Part shown: positions 21,873 to 29,567 of the stretch, piece after piece
Position numbering within the stretch: position 1 is the stretch's first letter
How the letters are laid out: each line of letters begins with the position of its first letter
Origin: Afipia sp. 64-13
Lineage (GTDB): Bacteria > Pseudomonadota > Alphaproteobacteria > Rhizobiales > Xanthobacteraceae
Direction of reading: 5' to 3'
Length of the DNA: 45,569 bases
Assembly (NCBI GenBank): GCA_001897755.1
Contig: MKUJ01000003.1
Coordinates: 233,025-278,593 of the forward strand
Notes under the pieces: model-generated
Seen by the model: only the letters and a program-made list of their open reading frames with translations
Databases searched by the model: none
Told to the model about the DNA's origin: nothing
Position numbers and translations under genes: made by a program

Positions 21873-22352
21873 TCAGGCCTGCGGCTGCTCGCCGGCAGGA
21901 CGCGGACGCTGCTGCGCCATGAAGGCGTCGAACTCCTCCTTGTCCTTGGCGTGGCGCAGGCGATCGAGGAACTCCTTGAACTCCTTCTGCTCCTCCTCAA
22001 GACGGCGCAGCGTCTCCATGCGGTACTCGTCGAAAGCGCGGTTGCCGCTCGATGGCGCCCAGAAACCGCGGCCCTCCATGCGGCCGCGCATCCGGTCCAT
22101 CTTGCCCTGCATCCGCTCCATCTTGTCGGCGAAACGCTGATGATTCCAGCAACCCATTTTTCTGCTCCAGAATGTATAGGCCAGCGCCGCCAGACCCAGC
22201 GGCCACCAGACGATGAAACCTGCGATGACGATCAGGATCGAGGCCGGGTGGCAGCCCGGCGACCACTCCCGGTCGCGCCAGTGGAAGTCGTCGTGCCGGG
22301 AGCGGGCCCAGGCGGGACGTCCCGATCTGTCGAAGTCTGCGGTATTCGCCAT
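21873..22352 (-). CDS. DUF2852 domain-containing protein
   Basis: 159 residues. One TM segment (~residues 37-57, SILIVIAGFIVWWPLGLAA) is followed by a basic, Met/Arg-rich stretch (MERMQGKMDRMRGRMEGRG) and a charged helix ending FLDRLRHAKDKEEFDAFMA, which is the signature of DUF2852. Probably a small inner-membrane protein with a cytoplasmic coiled-coil tail; its role is unknown. The start at ATG 22352 has AGGGAG six bases upstream. An inverted repeat GTGAATG-N7-CATTCAC (22374-22394) sits directly in front and may be bound by the neighbouring TetR regulator. Confidence 0.8.
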   Translation of the reverse strand: MANTADFDRSGRPAWARSRHDDFHWRDREWSPGCHPASILIVIAGFIVWWPLGLAALAYTFWSRKMGCWNHQRFADKMERMQGKMDRMRGRMEGRGFWAPSSGNRAFDEYRMETLRRLEEEQKEFKEFLDRLRHAKDKEEFDAFMAQQRPRPAGEQPQA

Positions 22353-22373
22353 GGGGTTCTCCCTCACGCTGCC

Positions 22374-22394
22374 GTGAATGTAAATAACATTCAC
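22374..22394. promoter_or_regulatory. Candidate operator of the DUF2852 gene
   Basis: Perfect inverted repeat GTGAATG-N7-CATTCAC, 21 bases before the start codon. It shares an ATGTAAA core with the palindrome upstream of the adjacent TetR gene (23138-23160), suggesting a common regulator. Confidence 0.5.
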
Positions 22395-22449
22395 ATAATG
22401 GGTTTGACGGTCGCGGTTGTCAAGCTGCGCGCAATGCTGCGCGGGCGGA

Positions 22450-23118
22450 TTATTTTTTGGCGGAGGATTGGGCCATTTGCTGGGCGGTCGGGAACCCGAG
22501 GCCCTTGAGATAGACCAGCACGCCGGCTTCCAGCAGGTCCTCCGGCGACATCGGCAGCTTGCGCGAGGTCGCATCGCCGCGCCCGAACAGCGAGGCGATG
22601 CCGTGCGACAGCGACCAGATATGCAGCGCCATCATCAAGGCCGGCGGACGCGGCTGATCCGGCGGCGCCATCGCCACCAGACGCTCGGCGGCGGCGCGGA
22701 TGATCGCGAACGCGCGCTCGCTCGCGATCAGCAAAGCGGGATTGCCGTCGAGCGGCAGGCCGGATTCGAACATCGCCGAGTAATGCGCCGGATGCTCGCG
22801 GGCGAAAGCAAGATAGGCCTTGCCGACGCGCTGGAAGGCGGTGAGCGTATCGGGCCGGCCGTCATTCCAGGCGGCGTTCAATCGCGCCTCGAACTGCTCG
22901 AAGCCCTGCTGCGCGATGCTGGCCAGCAACTCGTCGCGATCGCGGAAATGCCGATACGGCGCGGCGGGGCTGACGCCGGCCGAGCGCGCGGCCTCGGCGA
23001 AGGTGAAGCCGGCCGGCCCCTTGCGCGCAATCAGATCGAGCGCGGCCTCGACCAGCGCTTCCTTCAGGTTGCCGTGATGATAGCCCTCGCGGCGGCCGCG
23101 GCCCTTGTCCCAGCTCAT
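22450..23118 (-). CDS. TetR/AcrR family regulator with WHG domain
   Basis: 222 residues. The TetR_N HTH is at ~residues 15-60, with FAEAARSAGVSPAAPYRHFR as the recognition region. The C-terminal ligand domain contains ALHIWSLSHGIASLFGRG, matching the W...HG signature of the WHG (TetR_C_33) domain. Likely a dimeric repressor; inducer unknown. The start at ATG 23118 keeps the basic N-terminus (WDKGRGRREGYHHGNLKEAL) usual for this subgroup; the Shine-Dalgarno is poor. A perfect 23-bp palindrome lies 20 bases upstream, which strongly suggests autorepression, and a related site precedes the DUF2852 gene downstream on the same strand. Confidence 0.9.
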   Translation of the reverse strand: MSWDKGRGRREGYHHGNLKEALVEAALDLIARKGPAGFTFAEAARSAGVSPAAPYRHFRDRDELLASIAQQGFEQFEARLNAAWNDGRPDTLTAFQRVGKAYLAFAREHPAHYSAMFESGLPLDGNPALLIASERAFAIIRAAAERLVAMAPPDQPRPPALMMALHIWSLSHGIASLFGRGDATSRKLPMSPEDLLEAGVLVYLKGLGFPTAQQMAQSSAKK

Positions 23119-23137
23119 CGGTGTGTCTTGCGCCCAA

Positions 23138-23160
23138 TCATGTAAACAATTTTTACATGA
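23138..23160. promoter_or_regulatory. Perfect 23-bp TetR operator palindrome
   Basis: TCATGTAAA-CAATT-TTTACATGA, perfect over both 9-base arms, centred 31 bases upstream of the TetR start codon. It is AT-rich in a GC-rich background, and so probably lies over the promoter. Confidence 0.65.
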
Positions 23161-23203
23161 CGGACGCGCGGCCGTCACGTCTTTTACGGCCCATGAAAAA
23201 CGC

Positions 23204-23785
23204 TCAGACCGGCTCCGTGCTCGCCACGTCGACGAGCAGGCGGCCCTTGAGATCGGCCATGGCTCGGGAGAACACCTTCGGATCGTCGAGCGCGCGTGCG
23301 ATCACCAGCGCGCCCTGGATCACCAGCATCGCGTCCTCGGCGCGGCGGCGCGCCGTCGCCGCAGGACACCCGCAGCGGCGCAGAGCGGACGCCAGCGCCT
23401 CGGCCCATCGCTTGAAATAGGCCCGCACCGGCTCCGCAAAGGCATCGCGCGCCGCGCCGAGCGCCACCACGCCGACCAGGCACACCCGCCGCCCGGATTT
23501 GAAATAGCGTTCCACCGCCGCGATCATGCCGGCGATCGCCGCTTCGGGATCATCGCCCTCAAGCAGCGGCCGGAAGATGTTGGCCGCGAACCAGCCGTCG
23601 ATCTCCGCCAGCACCTCGGCGCACATCTGCTGCTTTCCGCCGGGAAAGAAGTGATAGAGGCTGCCCTTGCCGAGGCCGCTCGCCTCCGACAGCAGCGCCA
23701 GCGTCGCGCCTTCATAGCCATGGGCGCGGAACACCTCGGCCAAAACCGGCAGGATGTCCGCGCGCTCCGCAACAGCTTTGGCCAA
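23204..23785 (-). CDS. TetR/AcrR family regulator
   Basis: 193 residues. The HTH spans ~residues 8-50 with LLSEASGLGKGSLYHFFPGG, the pattern of the subgroup in which 'GxGKGSLYHHFPGGK' is conserved. The C-terminal half resembles TetR_C regulators of stress or detoxification genes. The start is TTG at 23785, supported by GGGAG eight bases upstream and by the position of the HTH; no suitable ATG exists. It is downstream of the DUF1348 gene on the same strand, beyond a REP-like repeat. Two near-identical palindromes upstream of the DUF1348 gene are the best candidates for its operators. Confidence 0.88.
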   Translation of the reverse strand: MAKAVAERADILPVLAEVFRAHGYEGATLALLSEASGLGKGSLYHFFPGGKQQMCAEVLAEIDGWFAANIFRPLLEGDDPEAAIAGMIAAVERYFKSGRRVCLVGVVALGAARDAFAEPVRAYFKRWAEALASALRRCGCPAATARRRAEDAMLVIQGALVIARALDDPKVFSRAMADLKGRLLVDVASTEPV

Positions 23786-23822
23786 TGCTTCAGCTCCCGA
23801 ATGGGTTCAGTTGAGATTTCCT

Positions 23823-23910
23823 CGTCATTGCAAGACGCCTGTGCGCCGAATCCATCCGATTCTTGTCTTGGACCTGGACTGCTTCGTCGCTTGCGCTCCT
23901 CGCAATGACG
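23823..23910. repeat. REP-like palindromic repeat, family A, copy 2
   Basis: Begins CGTCATTGCAAGACGC and ends, inverted, with GACTGCTTCGTCGCTTGCGC then CTCGCAATGACG. Same family as 9571-9691. It lies between the DUF1348 gene and the TetR gene. Confidence 0.7.
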
Positions 23911-23938
23911 ATGGACCATTCATACCTCGCCGGCCTCC

Positions 23939-24406
23939 CTACTTCGGAACAGGCGCCAGCTCCGGCACGTCCGCCGGACGCGGGCCCGGCGCCGGCCAAT
24001 GGAAACGGCGCTCGCTCTCGTTGATCATCACGTCATTGATGCTGGCCTCGCGCCGGCGCATCAGGCCCTCGTCGTTGAACTCCCAGTTCTCGTTGCCGTA
24101 GGAGCGAAACCACTGCCCGGCATCGTCGTGCCACTCATACTGGAATTTCACCGCGATGAACTGGTTGTCGAACGCCCAGAGCTGCTTGATCAGCCGGTAG
24201 TCGTGCTCCTTGGCCCATTTGCGGGTGAGGAAGGCGACGATCTCGTCACGGCCCTGAATGAACTCGGAGCGATTCCGCCAGATGCTGTCCTCGGTATAGA
24301 CCTGCGCCACCCGGACCGGATCGCGGGAATTCCAGCCATCCTCGGCGCCGCGCACCTTGCGGGCGGCGGTCTCGCGGGTGAATGGCGGCAATGGCGGACG
24401 CGACAT
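23939..24406 (-). CDS. NTF2-like protein, DUF1348 family
   Basis: 155 residues. The central region [20 protein letters not shown], followed by [20 protein letters not shown] and [20 protein letters not shown], is characteristic of DUF1348, a nuclear-transport-factor-2-like cone fold. Proteins of this family are about 150 residues, cytosolic and of unknown function. The start at ATG 24406 has AGGAG eight bases upstream. Two palindromes with the core GTACCGATCGGTAC lie 15-54 bases upstream. Genes of this family often sit beside TetR regulators, and a TetR gene follows directly here. Confidence 0.85.
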   Translation of the reverse strand: MSRPPLPPFTRETAARKVRGAEDGWNSRDPVRVAQVYTEDSIWRNRSEFIQGRDEIVAFLTRKWAKEHDYRLIKQLWAFDNQFIAVKFQYEWHDDAGQWFRSYGNENWEFNDEGLMRRREASINDVMINESERRFHWPAPGPRPADVPELAPVPK

Positions 24407-24420
24407 CCCGATCTCTCCTG

Positions 24421-24460
24421 TATGTACCGATCGGTACATATTTTGTACTGATCGGTACAA
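24421..24460. promoter_or_regulatory. Tandem TetR operators upstream of the DUF1348 gene
   Basis: Site 1 (24421-24440) is a perfect 20-bp palindrome with half-site TATGTACCGA. Site 2 (24443-24460) is an 18-bp near-perfect palindrome, TTGTACTGA/TCGGTACAA, with one mismatched pair. Their centres are 21 bp apart, two helical turns, so two dimers could bind on the same face of the DNA. Confidence 0.7.
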
Positions 24461-24504
24461 ATGTCAAGAGAGCCACGGCGGCGCCGATTCAAAATCGTCT
24501 TGCT

Positions 24505-25023
24505 TCAGGAATGGGTCTGATCGGCCTTCATGGCGATGCGCAGCGCCTTCGGGATCGGCCGTGCCCGTCCGCCGGAGACGAAGGCGACCTTGACCCGCGC
24601 CTCCATCAGCAATTCCTCGCCGAGCCGGATTTCCTGCGCCAGCATCATCGATGCGCCCCTGATCTCATCGGAGCGGGTGATGACGGTGAGGATGTCGTCC
24701 ATCCGCGCCGGCTTGAGAAATTCGATCTGCATCGAGCGCACCACGAAGGCGAAACCCGATTTTTGATGGGTCGCGTTGTCTTCACGCGAACCGGTTGCCA
24801 CTTCGCTCGCAGCTTCGGCGAACAGCGCGCTCTGCTCGGCGCCGAGCAGGCGCAGATAATTGGTGCGGCCGCGCTCCATGAAGCGCAGGAAGTTGGCGTG
24901 ATAGACGATACCGGAAAAATCCGTGTCCTCGTAATAGACGCGGATCTGCATGACATGCCGGCCCTCGCGGATTTCGCCATCGAGATAAGGAAGGGGCGCG
25001 CCCGTCTCGCTCGATCCGCTCAT
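24505..25023 (-). CDS. ybgC: Tol-Pal-associated acyl-CoA thioesterase YbgC
   Basis: 172 residues, a single hot-dog domain. The motif YYEDTDFSGIVYHANFLRFM (30-49) contains the catalytic Asp (D35) and the conserved His (H42) of the 4-hydroxybenzoyl-CoA thioesterase/YbgC family. Homologues hydrolyse acyl-CoA or acyl-ACP at the inner membrane and are encoded with tol-pal. The start at ATG 25023 overlaps the stop of the upstream ArsR gene as ATGA; an internal ATG at 24951 is an alternative that gives the more usual family length. Coupling to a sulfide-type regulator rather than to ruvB or tolQ is unusual. Confidence 0.9.
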   Translation of the reverse strand: MSGSSETGAPLPYLDGEIREGRHVMQIRVYYEDTDFSGIVYHANFLRFMERGRTNYLRLLGAEQSALFAEAASEVATGSREDNATHQKSGFAFVVRSMQIEFLKPARMDDILTVITRSDEIRGASMMLAQEIRLGEELLMEARVKVAFVSGGRARPIPKALRIAMKADQTHS

Positions 25024-25376
25024 GCCGTCCGCCGTGATTTCGCCGCCGCCGGCTTGCAGTAAATCGCGTAAAGCGTTTTCAGCACCGCGCGCACCTTGTC
25101 GGAGGCGATGCGGTAATACACCGTCTGCGCCTCGCGCCGCGTCGCCACGAAATCCAGCGCGCGCATCTTGCCAAGATGCTGCGACAGCGCGCCCTGGCTC
25201 AGCCCGACGATGGCGGCGAGATCGCCGACCGAACGCTCGCCTTCCAGCAGCTTGCACAGCACCAGCATGCGCTTGGGATTGGCCATCGCCTCGAGCAGCT
25301 TCGCCGCTTCCTGCGCCATCGTCGCGGGATCGGGCAGAGCGCCGGAGGCGGCGGCGCGGGCAGGTTTTCTTGACAT
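25020..25376 (-). CDS. ArsR family persulfide-sensing regulator (SqrR/BigR type)
   Basis: 118 residues, winged helix. Residues ~25-90 include MANPKRMLVLCKLLEGERS, the recognition helix region VGLSQGALSQHLGKMRALDF and wing VATRREAQTVYYR. Two cysteines at 41 and 107 occupy the positions of the sensing pair of Rhodobacter SqrR and Xylella BigR, which form a polysulfide bridge on contact with persulfides and then release DNA. No metal-binding CxC of classical ArsR is present. The start codon overlaps a perfect palindrome (25375-25394), implying tight autorepression. It is divergent from a DUF2892 gene and two YeeE/YedE genes, as in known sulfide-responsive loci, and overlaps ybgC by four bases. 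Confidence 0.85.
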   Translation of the reverse strand: MSRKPARAAASGALPDPATMAQEAAKLLEAMANPKRMLVLCKLLEGERSVGDLAAIVGLSQGALSQHLGKMRALDFVATRREAQTVYYRIASDKVRAVLKTLYAIYCKPAAAKSRRTA

Positions 25377-25394
25377 ATTCGAACTTTCGAATAT
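25375..25394. promoter_or_regulatory. Operator palindrome of the SqrR/BigR-type regulator
   Basis: ATATTCGAA-CT-TTCGAATAT, perfect, covering the start codon of the ArsR gene and lying 38 bases upstream of the divergent DUF2892 start. One bound dimer could silence both directions. AT-rich inverted repeats of this kind are the known sites of BigR/SqrR. Confidence 0.7.
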
Positions 25395-25432
25395 ACTTAT
25401 TTACATAGTGTTCAGCATCACCGAGGGGCGTC

Positions 25433-25651
25433 ATGACCAATATCGGATCCGCCGACCGCACGATTCGATTCATCGTCGGTCTCCTGCTTATCGTGCTTCC
25501 GCTCATTCCGCCAACTGCATCCTGGTTCGCCCCGCTCGGCAACTGGAGCTGGGCGGTGCTCGCCGTGGGCCTGGTCATGGTGGTGACCGCCGCGCTGCGC
25601 ATCTGCCCGGCTTACGCGCTGCTCGGCATGACCACCTGCCCGCGCAAATAG
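25433..25651 (+). CDS. DUF2892 (YgaP transmembrane-type) small membrane protein
   Basis: 72 residues. The N-terminal MTNIGSADRTIRFIVGLLLI and C-terminal ICPAYALLGMTTCPRK match DUF2892, the membrane part of the rhodanese YgaP. Two TM helices (~12-29 and ~38-56) are visible, with cysteines at the C-terminal end (ICP and TCP) conserved in the family. Thought to take part in sulfur handling at the membrane; it is first in a presumed three-gene transcript with the two YeeE/YedE genes and is divergent from the persulfide-type regulator. Confidence 0.85.
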   Translation: MTNIGSADRTIRFIVGLLLIVLPLIPPTASWFAPLGNWSWAVLAVGLVMVVTAALRICPAYALLGMTTCPRK

Positions 25652-25676
25652 CCCGCCCGATCAACGGAGACACCCC

Positions 25677-26222
25677 ATGACCTCGATCACCGACATCCGC
25701 CCGGTGACGCGCGCCGCGCGCATCGACTGGACCCCCTATCTGGTCGGCGCCGGCATCGGCGTGCTCAGCTGGGCCGTCTTCGTCGTCGTCAACAACCCGC
25801 TCGGCATCACCACGGCGCTGTCGCAGGCCTCGGGCGGCGTCGCCTCGACGATCTGGGGCAGCGATTTCGTCACGCGCAACGCATATTGGGCCAAGAACGC
25901 CTTCAAGCTCGATTACGGCATGCTGTTCCTCGTCGGCACGCTGATCGGCGGCTTTCTGTCGGCGCTGACCGCCGGCGCCTGGAAGCTCGAGGCGGTGCCC
26001 TCGGTGTGGGCGGAGCGCTTCGGCCCCTCGGCCCTGCGGCGCTACGCCGTGGCCTTCCTCGGCGGCATCATCGCGATGTACGGCGCGCGCCTTGCCAATG
26101 GCTGCACCAGCGGCAACGGCATTTCCGGCGGGCTGCAGCTCGCGCTGAGCGGCTGGCTGTTTCTCGCCGTCATGTTCCCGGTCGGCATCGTCACCGCCTT
26201 CGCGCTGTTCGGCCGGCGCTGA
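25677..26222 (+). CDS. YeeE/YedE family sulfur-compound transporter subunit
   Basis: 181 residues. Four or so TM segments; GARLANGCTSGNGISGG (~138-154) carries the conserved Cys of the YeeE/YedE (Sulf_transp) family, which in E. coli and Spirochaeta homologues guides thiosulfate through the membrane. This half-size protein corresponds to the first member of the two-gene form (PmpA-like). It begins 25 bases after the DUF2892 gene with GGAG shortly upstream, and is followed by a second half after 17 bases. Control by the divergent persulfide sensor is expected. Confidence 0.88.
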   Translation: MTSITDIRPVTRAARIDWTPYLVGAGIGVLSWAVFVVVNNPLGITTALSQASGGVASTIWGSDFVTRNAYWAKNAFKLDYGMLFLVGTLIGGFLSALTAGAWKLEAVPSVWAERFGPSALRRYAVAFLGGIIAMYGARLANGCTSGNGISGGLQLALSGWLFLAVMFPVGIVTAFALFGRR

Positions 26223-26239
26223 TTCCAAGGAGATACGTC

Positions 26240-26794
26240 ATGCTTCCCGTCACCGGCACAAGCCTCCTCGTCCTCGCGGTCGTGTTCGGCGCCGCGTTCG
26301 GCTTCCTGCTGCATCGCGGCCGGGTCGCCGATTACAACACCATCATCGGCCAGTTCCTGCTCAAGGACTTCACCGTCCTCAAGATCATGCTGACCGCGAT
26401 CATCGTCGGTGGCGTCGGCGTGTTCGTTCTGGTGCAGCTCGGCTATGCCAAGTTCCACATCAAGCCGGCGGACATGCTGGCGATCAGCCTCGGCGCCGCG
26501 CTGTTCGGCATCGGCATGGTGCTTTACGGCTATTGCCCCGGCACCGCACTCGCGGCGATCGGCGGCGGCAGCCTGCATGCGCTAATCGGCGCCGCCGGCA
26601 TGCTGGTGGGCGGCATCGCCTACGCGCTGTCGTTCGACTGGGTAAAGGCCAACATCCTGCCGGTCGGCGCGATGGGCAAGATGCAACTGCCGGCGCTGCT
26701 CGGCGTCAGCGCGCCGGTGATCTTCGCAGGCCTCGCCGCGATAGCGGTCGGCTTCTTCGTGCTGCTGGAACGCGGCGCGGCGCGGCGGCCCTAG
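26240..26794 (+). CDS. YeeE/YedE family sulfur-compound transporter, second subunit
   Basis: 184 residues with about five TM helices. GMVLYGYCPGTALAAIGGG (~93-111) has the conserved Cys-Pro-Gly motif of the family's second half (PmpB-like). The start at ATG 26240 is supported by AAGGAG seven bases upstream. Together with the preceding gene it should form one full YeeE/YedE channel. Its stop codon TAG is the first part of a repeat element (26791-26892), so the extreme C-terminus may have been set by insertion of that repeat. Confidence 0.88.
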   Translation: MLPVTGTSLLVLAVVFGAAFGFLLHRGRVADYNTIIGQFLLKDFTVLKIMLTAIIVGGVGVFVLVQLGYAKFHIKPADMLAISLGAALFGIGMVLYGYCPGTALAAIGGGSLHALIGAAGMLVGGIAYALSFDWVKANILPVGAMGKMQLPALLGVSAPVIFAGLAAIAVGFFVLLERGAARRP

Positions 26795-26889
26795 AGCATG
26801 ATCCCGAAAAGTGGGAACCGGTTTTCGGAAAAGAGCATGCTCAAACAAAGATAACAGGCGAATCTGATTCAACGCAGTTGAACCAGATT

Positions 26890-26892
<3 letters not shown>
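26791..26892. repeat. Rhizobiales-type intergenic palindromic repeat spanning two stop codons
   Basis: The element begins CTAGAGCATGATCCCGAAAA and continues through GTGGGAACCGGTTTTCGG to AGAGCATGCTC (ending 26842). A second palindrome GAATCTGATTCAAC-GCA-GTTGAACCAGATTC (26860-26890) and a closing CTAG follow. The 5' part closely matches a sequence widespread between genes in Rhizobiales. The CTAG at each end supplies the stop codon of the YeeE/YedE gene (plus strand) and of ruvB (minus strand). The hairpins could also act as a bidirectional terminator. Confidence 0.85.
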
Positions 26893-27939
<1,047 letters not shown>

Positions 27940-27963
27940 GGCCGATCCACACGGGCAATCTTC

Positions 27964-28082
27964 CCCTCTCCCGCTTGCGGGGGAGGTCGGCGAGCAGCGC
28001 TCGCCGGGAGGGGGCTGATGTCATTCATACACGCAATCCTGCCAGCCCCCACCCCAACCCTCCCCCGCAAGCGGGAGAGGGA
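27964..28082. repeat. Palindromic repeat, family D, copy 1 (ruvA-ruvB gap)
   Basis: Left arm CCCTCTCCCGCTTGCGGGGG then AGGTCGGCGAGC and CGCTCGCCGGGAGGGGG; right arm CCCTCCCCCGCAAGCGGGAG then AGGGA is its inverse. Same orientation as the copy at 28772-28882. It fills most of the gap between ruvA and ruvB. Confidence 0.8.
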
Positions 28083-28138
28083 GTCGCTCACCGCGGGCTG
28101 CGATTTTGCAAGCAACTGCGGTGACCGGTCCAGCATTT

Positions 28139-28756
28139 TCACTTCGCCAGCTCCTTCAGCCCGAGCCGGATGAGTTGCGCGGTCTCGGCACTGTCACCGG
28201 CGGTGCGCGCGGCGCTGGCGATGGCGGCGGCAGCCTGCGGCTGGCCGTAACCGAGATTGACCAGCGCGGAGATCGCATCGCTGACTGGACGCGGCGCGTT
28301 GTTGTCGTCCACCGCGCCGGACAGCTGCACCACCGCCGGATCGATGCTGGCGAAGGCCGGCGCCTTGTCCTTGAGTTCGGTGACGATGCGTTCGGCGACC
28401 TTCGGCCCGACGCCGGGCGTGCGCGCCACCGCGGCCTTGTCGCGCAGCGCGATCGCATTGGCCAGATCGGCCGGCGGCAGCGTCGAGAGCACCGCGAGCG
28501 CCACCTTGGCGCCGACGCCCTGCACCGTCTGCAACAGACGAAACCATTCGCGCTCGACATCGGTGCGGAAGCCGAACAGCCGGATCTGGTCCTCGCGCAC
28601 ATGAGTCTCGATCGACAACACCGCCGCCTCGCCGGGCGAGGGCAGCGCCTGCAACGTCCGCGCCGCGCAATGCACCTGATAGCCGACGCCCTGCACGTCG
28701 AGGATCACGTAATCCTCGCCGTAGGAATCGATCAGGCCCTTGAGCTTACCGATCAT
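28139..28756 (-). CDS. ruvA: Holliday junction DNA-binding protein RuvA
   Basis: 205 residues. Domain I (1-63, [20 protein letters not shown] and an OB fold), domain II with two helix-hairpin-helix motifs ([39 protein letters not shown]), an acidic/proline linker, then domain III ([20 protein letters not shown]), which contacts RuvB. Tetramers hold the four-way junction open. The length is usual. Flanked on both sides by family D repeats, so it is unlikely to be in a tight operon with ruvB and ruvC, though readthrough is possible. Confidence 0.97.
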   Translation of the reverse strand: MIGKLKGLIDSYGEDYVILDVQGVGYQVHCAARTLQALPSPGEAAVLSIETHVREDQIRLFGFRTDVEREWFRLLQTVQGVGAKVALAVLSTLPPADLANAIALRDKAAVARTPGVGPKVAERIVTELKDKAPAFASIDPAVVQLSGAVDDNNAPRPVSDAISALVNLGYGQPQAAAAIASAARTAGDSAETAQLIRLGLKELAK

Positions 28757-28771
28757 GGCACTGTCCCTTCA

Positions 28772-28882
28772 CCTCTCCCGCTTGCGGGGGAGGTCGGCGA
28801 GCAAAGCTCGCCGGGTGGGGGAGACGCATCAATGGCCCGAGTAACACCCCCTCCCCATCCCTCCCCCGCAAGCGGGAGAGGG
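28772..28882. repeat. Palindromic repeat, family D, copy 2 (ruvC-ruvA gap)
   Basis: CCTCTCCCGCTTGCGGGGG, AGGTCGGCGAGC, GCTCGCCGGGTGGGGG and the inverted right arm CCTCCCCCGCAAGCGGGAG. The arms are almost identical to the copy at 27964-28082 while the central spacer differs. Confidence 0.8.
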
Positions 28883-28924
28883 GGCTACTGTCATCGCTGC
28901 CATTCATCATTCGAACCACATGGC

Positions 28925-29437
28925 TCACCCAACGACCCTCTTCATCAGCATCACGCTCTGCCGGTGATGGGCGTGGGTGATCGCGATGGCGAGCGCGTCG
29001 GCGGCATCCGGCGTCGGCGGATCGGCCTTGGGCAACAGCACGCCCAGCATGACGCGAATCTGGTTCTTGTCGGCGTGCCCCGCGCCGACCACGGTCTTCT
29101 TGATCTGGTTCGGGGCGTATTCGGCAACCGAAATCCCGAACAGCGCCGGCGCCAGCATGGCGATGCCCCGCGCCTGCCCGAGCTTGAGCGTCGCCGCGCC
29201 GTCCTTGTTGACGAAGGTCTGTTCCACCGCCGCCTCAATCGGCCGGAAATCGCCCAGCACGCGGGCGAGCCCCTCATGCAGCGCGCGCAGCCGCTCCGCC
29301 AGCGGCGACGTATCGCGCGACTCCACCGAGCCGCAGCCGACATAGATCAGCCGGTTGCCGTCAACGTCGATCACGCCCCAGCCGGTACGGCGCAGGCCCG
29401 GATCGATCCCCAGAATACGAATCGGTGCGGATGTCAT
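28925..29437 (-). CDS. ruvC: Holliday junction endonuclease RuvC
   Basis: 170 residues with the RNase H-like fold. The catalytic acidic residues are visible as D12 ([14 protein letters not shown]), E72 ([11 protein letters not shown]), D144 and D147 ([12 protein letters not shown]). The enzyme resolves Holliday junctions by paired nicks. The start at ATG 29437 gives the standard N-terminus; the Shine-Dalgarno is poor. First of the ruv genes here; mgtE lies upstream on the same strand, with a family B repeat between. Confidence 0.96.
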   Translation of the reverse strand: MTSAPIRILGIDPGLRRTGWGVIDVDGNRLIYVGCGSVESRDTSPLAERLRALHEGLARVLGDFRPIEAAVEQTFVNKDGAATLKLGQARGIAMLAPALFGISVAEYAPNQIKKTVVGAGHADKNQIRVMLGVLLPKADPPTPDAADALAIAITHAHHRQSVMLMKRVVG

Positions 29438-29464
29438 GGCCCATGTTACCGCAATAACCACCAT

Positions 29465-29552
29465 GGTCATGGCCGGATTTATTCCGGTCATCCGCGTCTT
29501 GTCTGCGGAGCCCGCAAAAGACGTGGATGCCTGGGACAAGCCCGGGCATGAC
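29465..29552. repeat. Intergenic repeat, family B, copy 2
   Basis: Left end GGTCATGGCCGGATTTATTC with CGGTCATCCGCGTCTT; right end, inverted, AAGACGTGGATGCCTGGGAC then AAGCCCGGGCATGAC. Related to 12350-12440. It lies between mgtE and ruvC, over the likely ruvC promoter region. Confidence 0.7.
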
Positions 29553-29567
29553 AGCGAGGCTATCACC

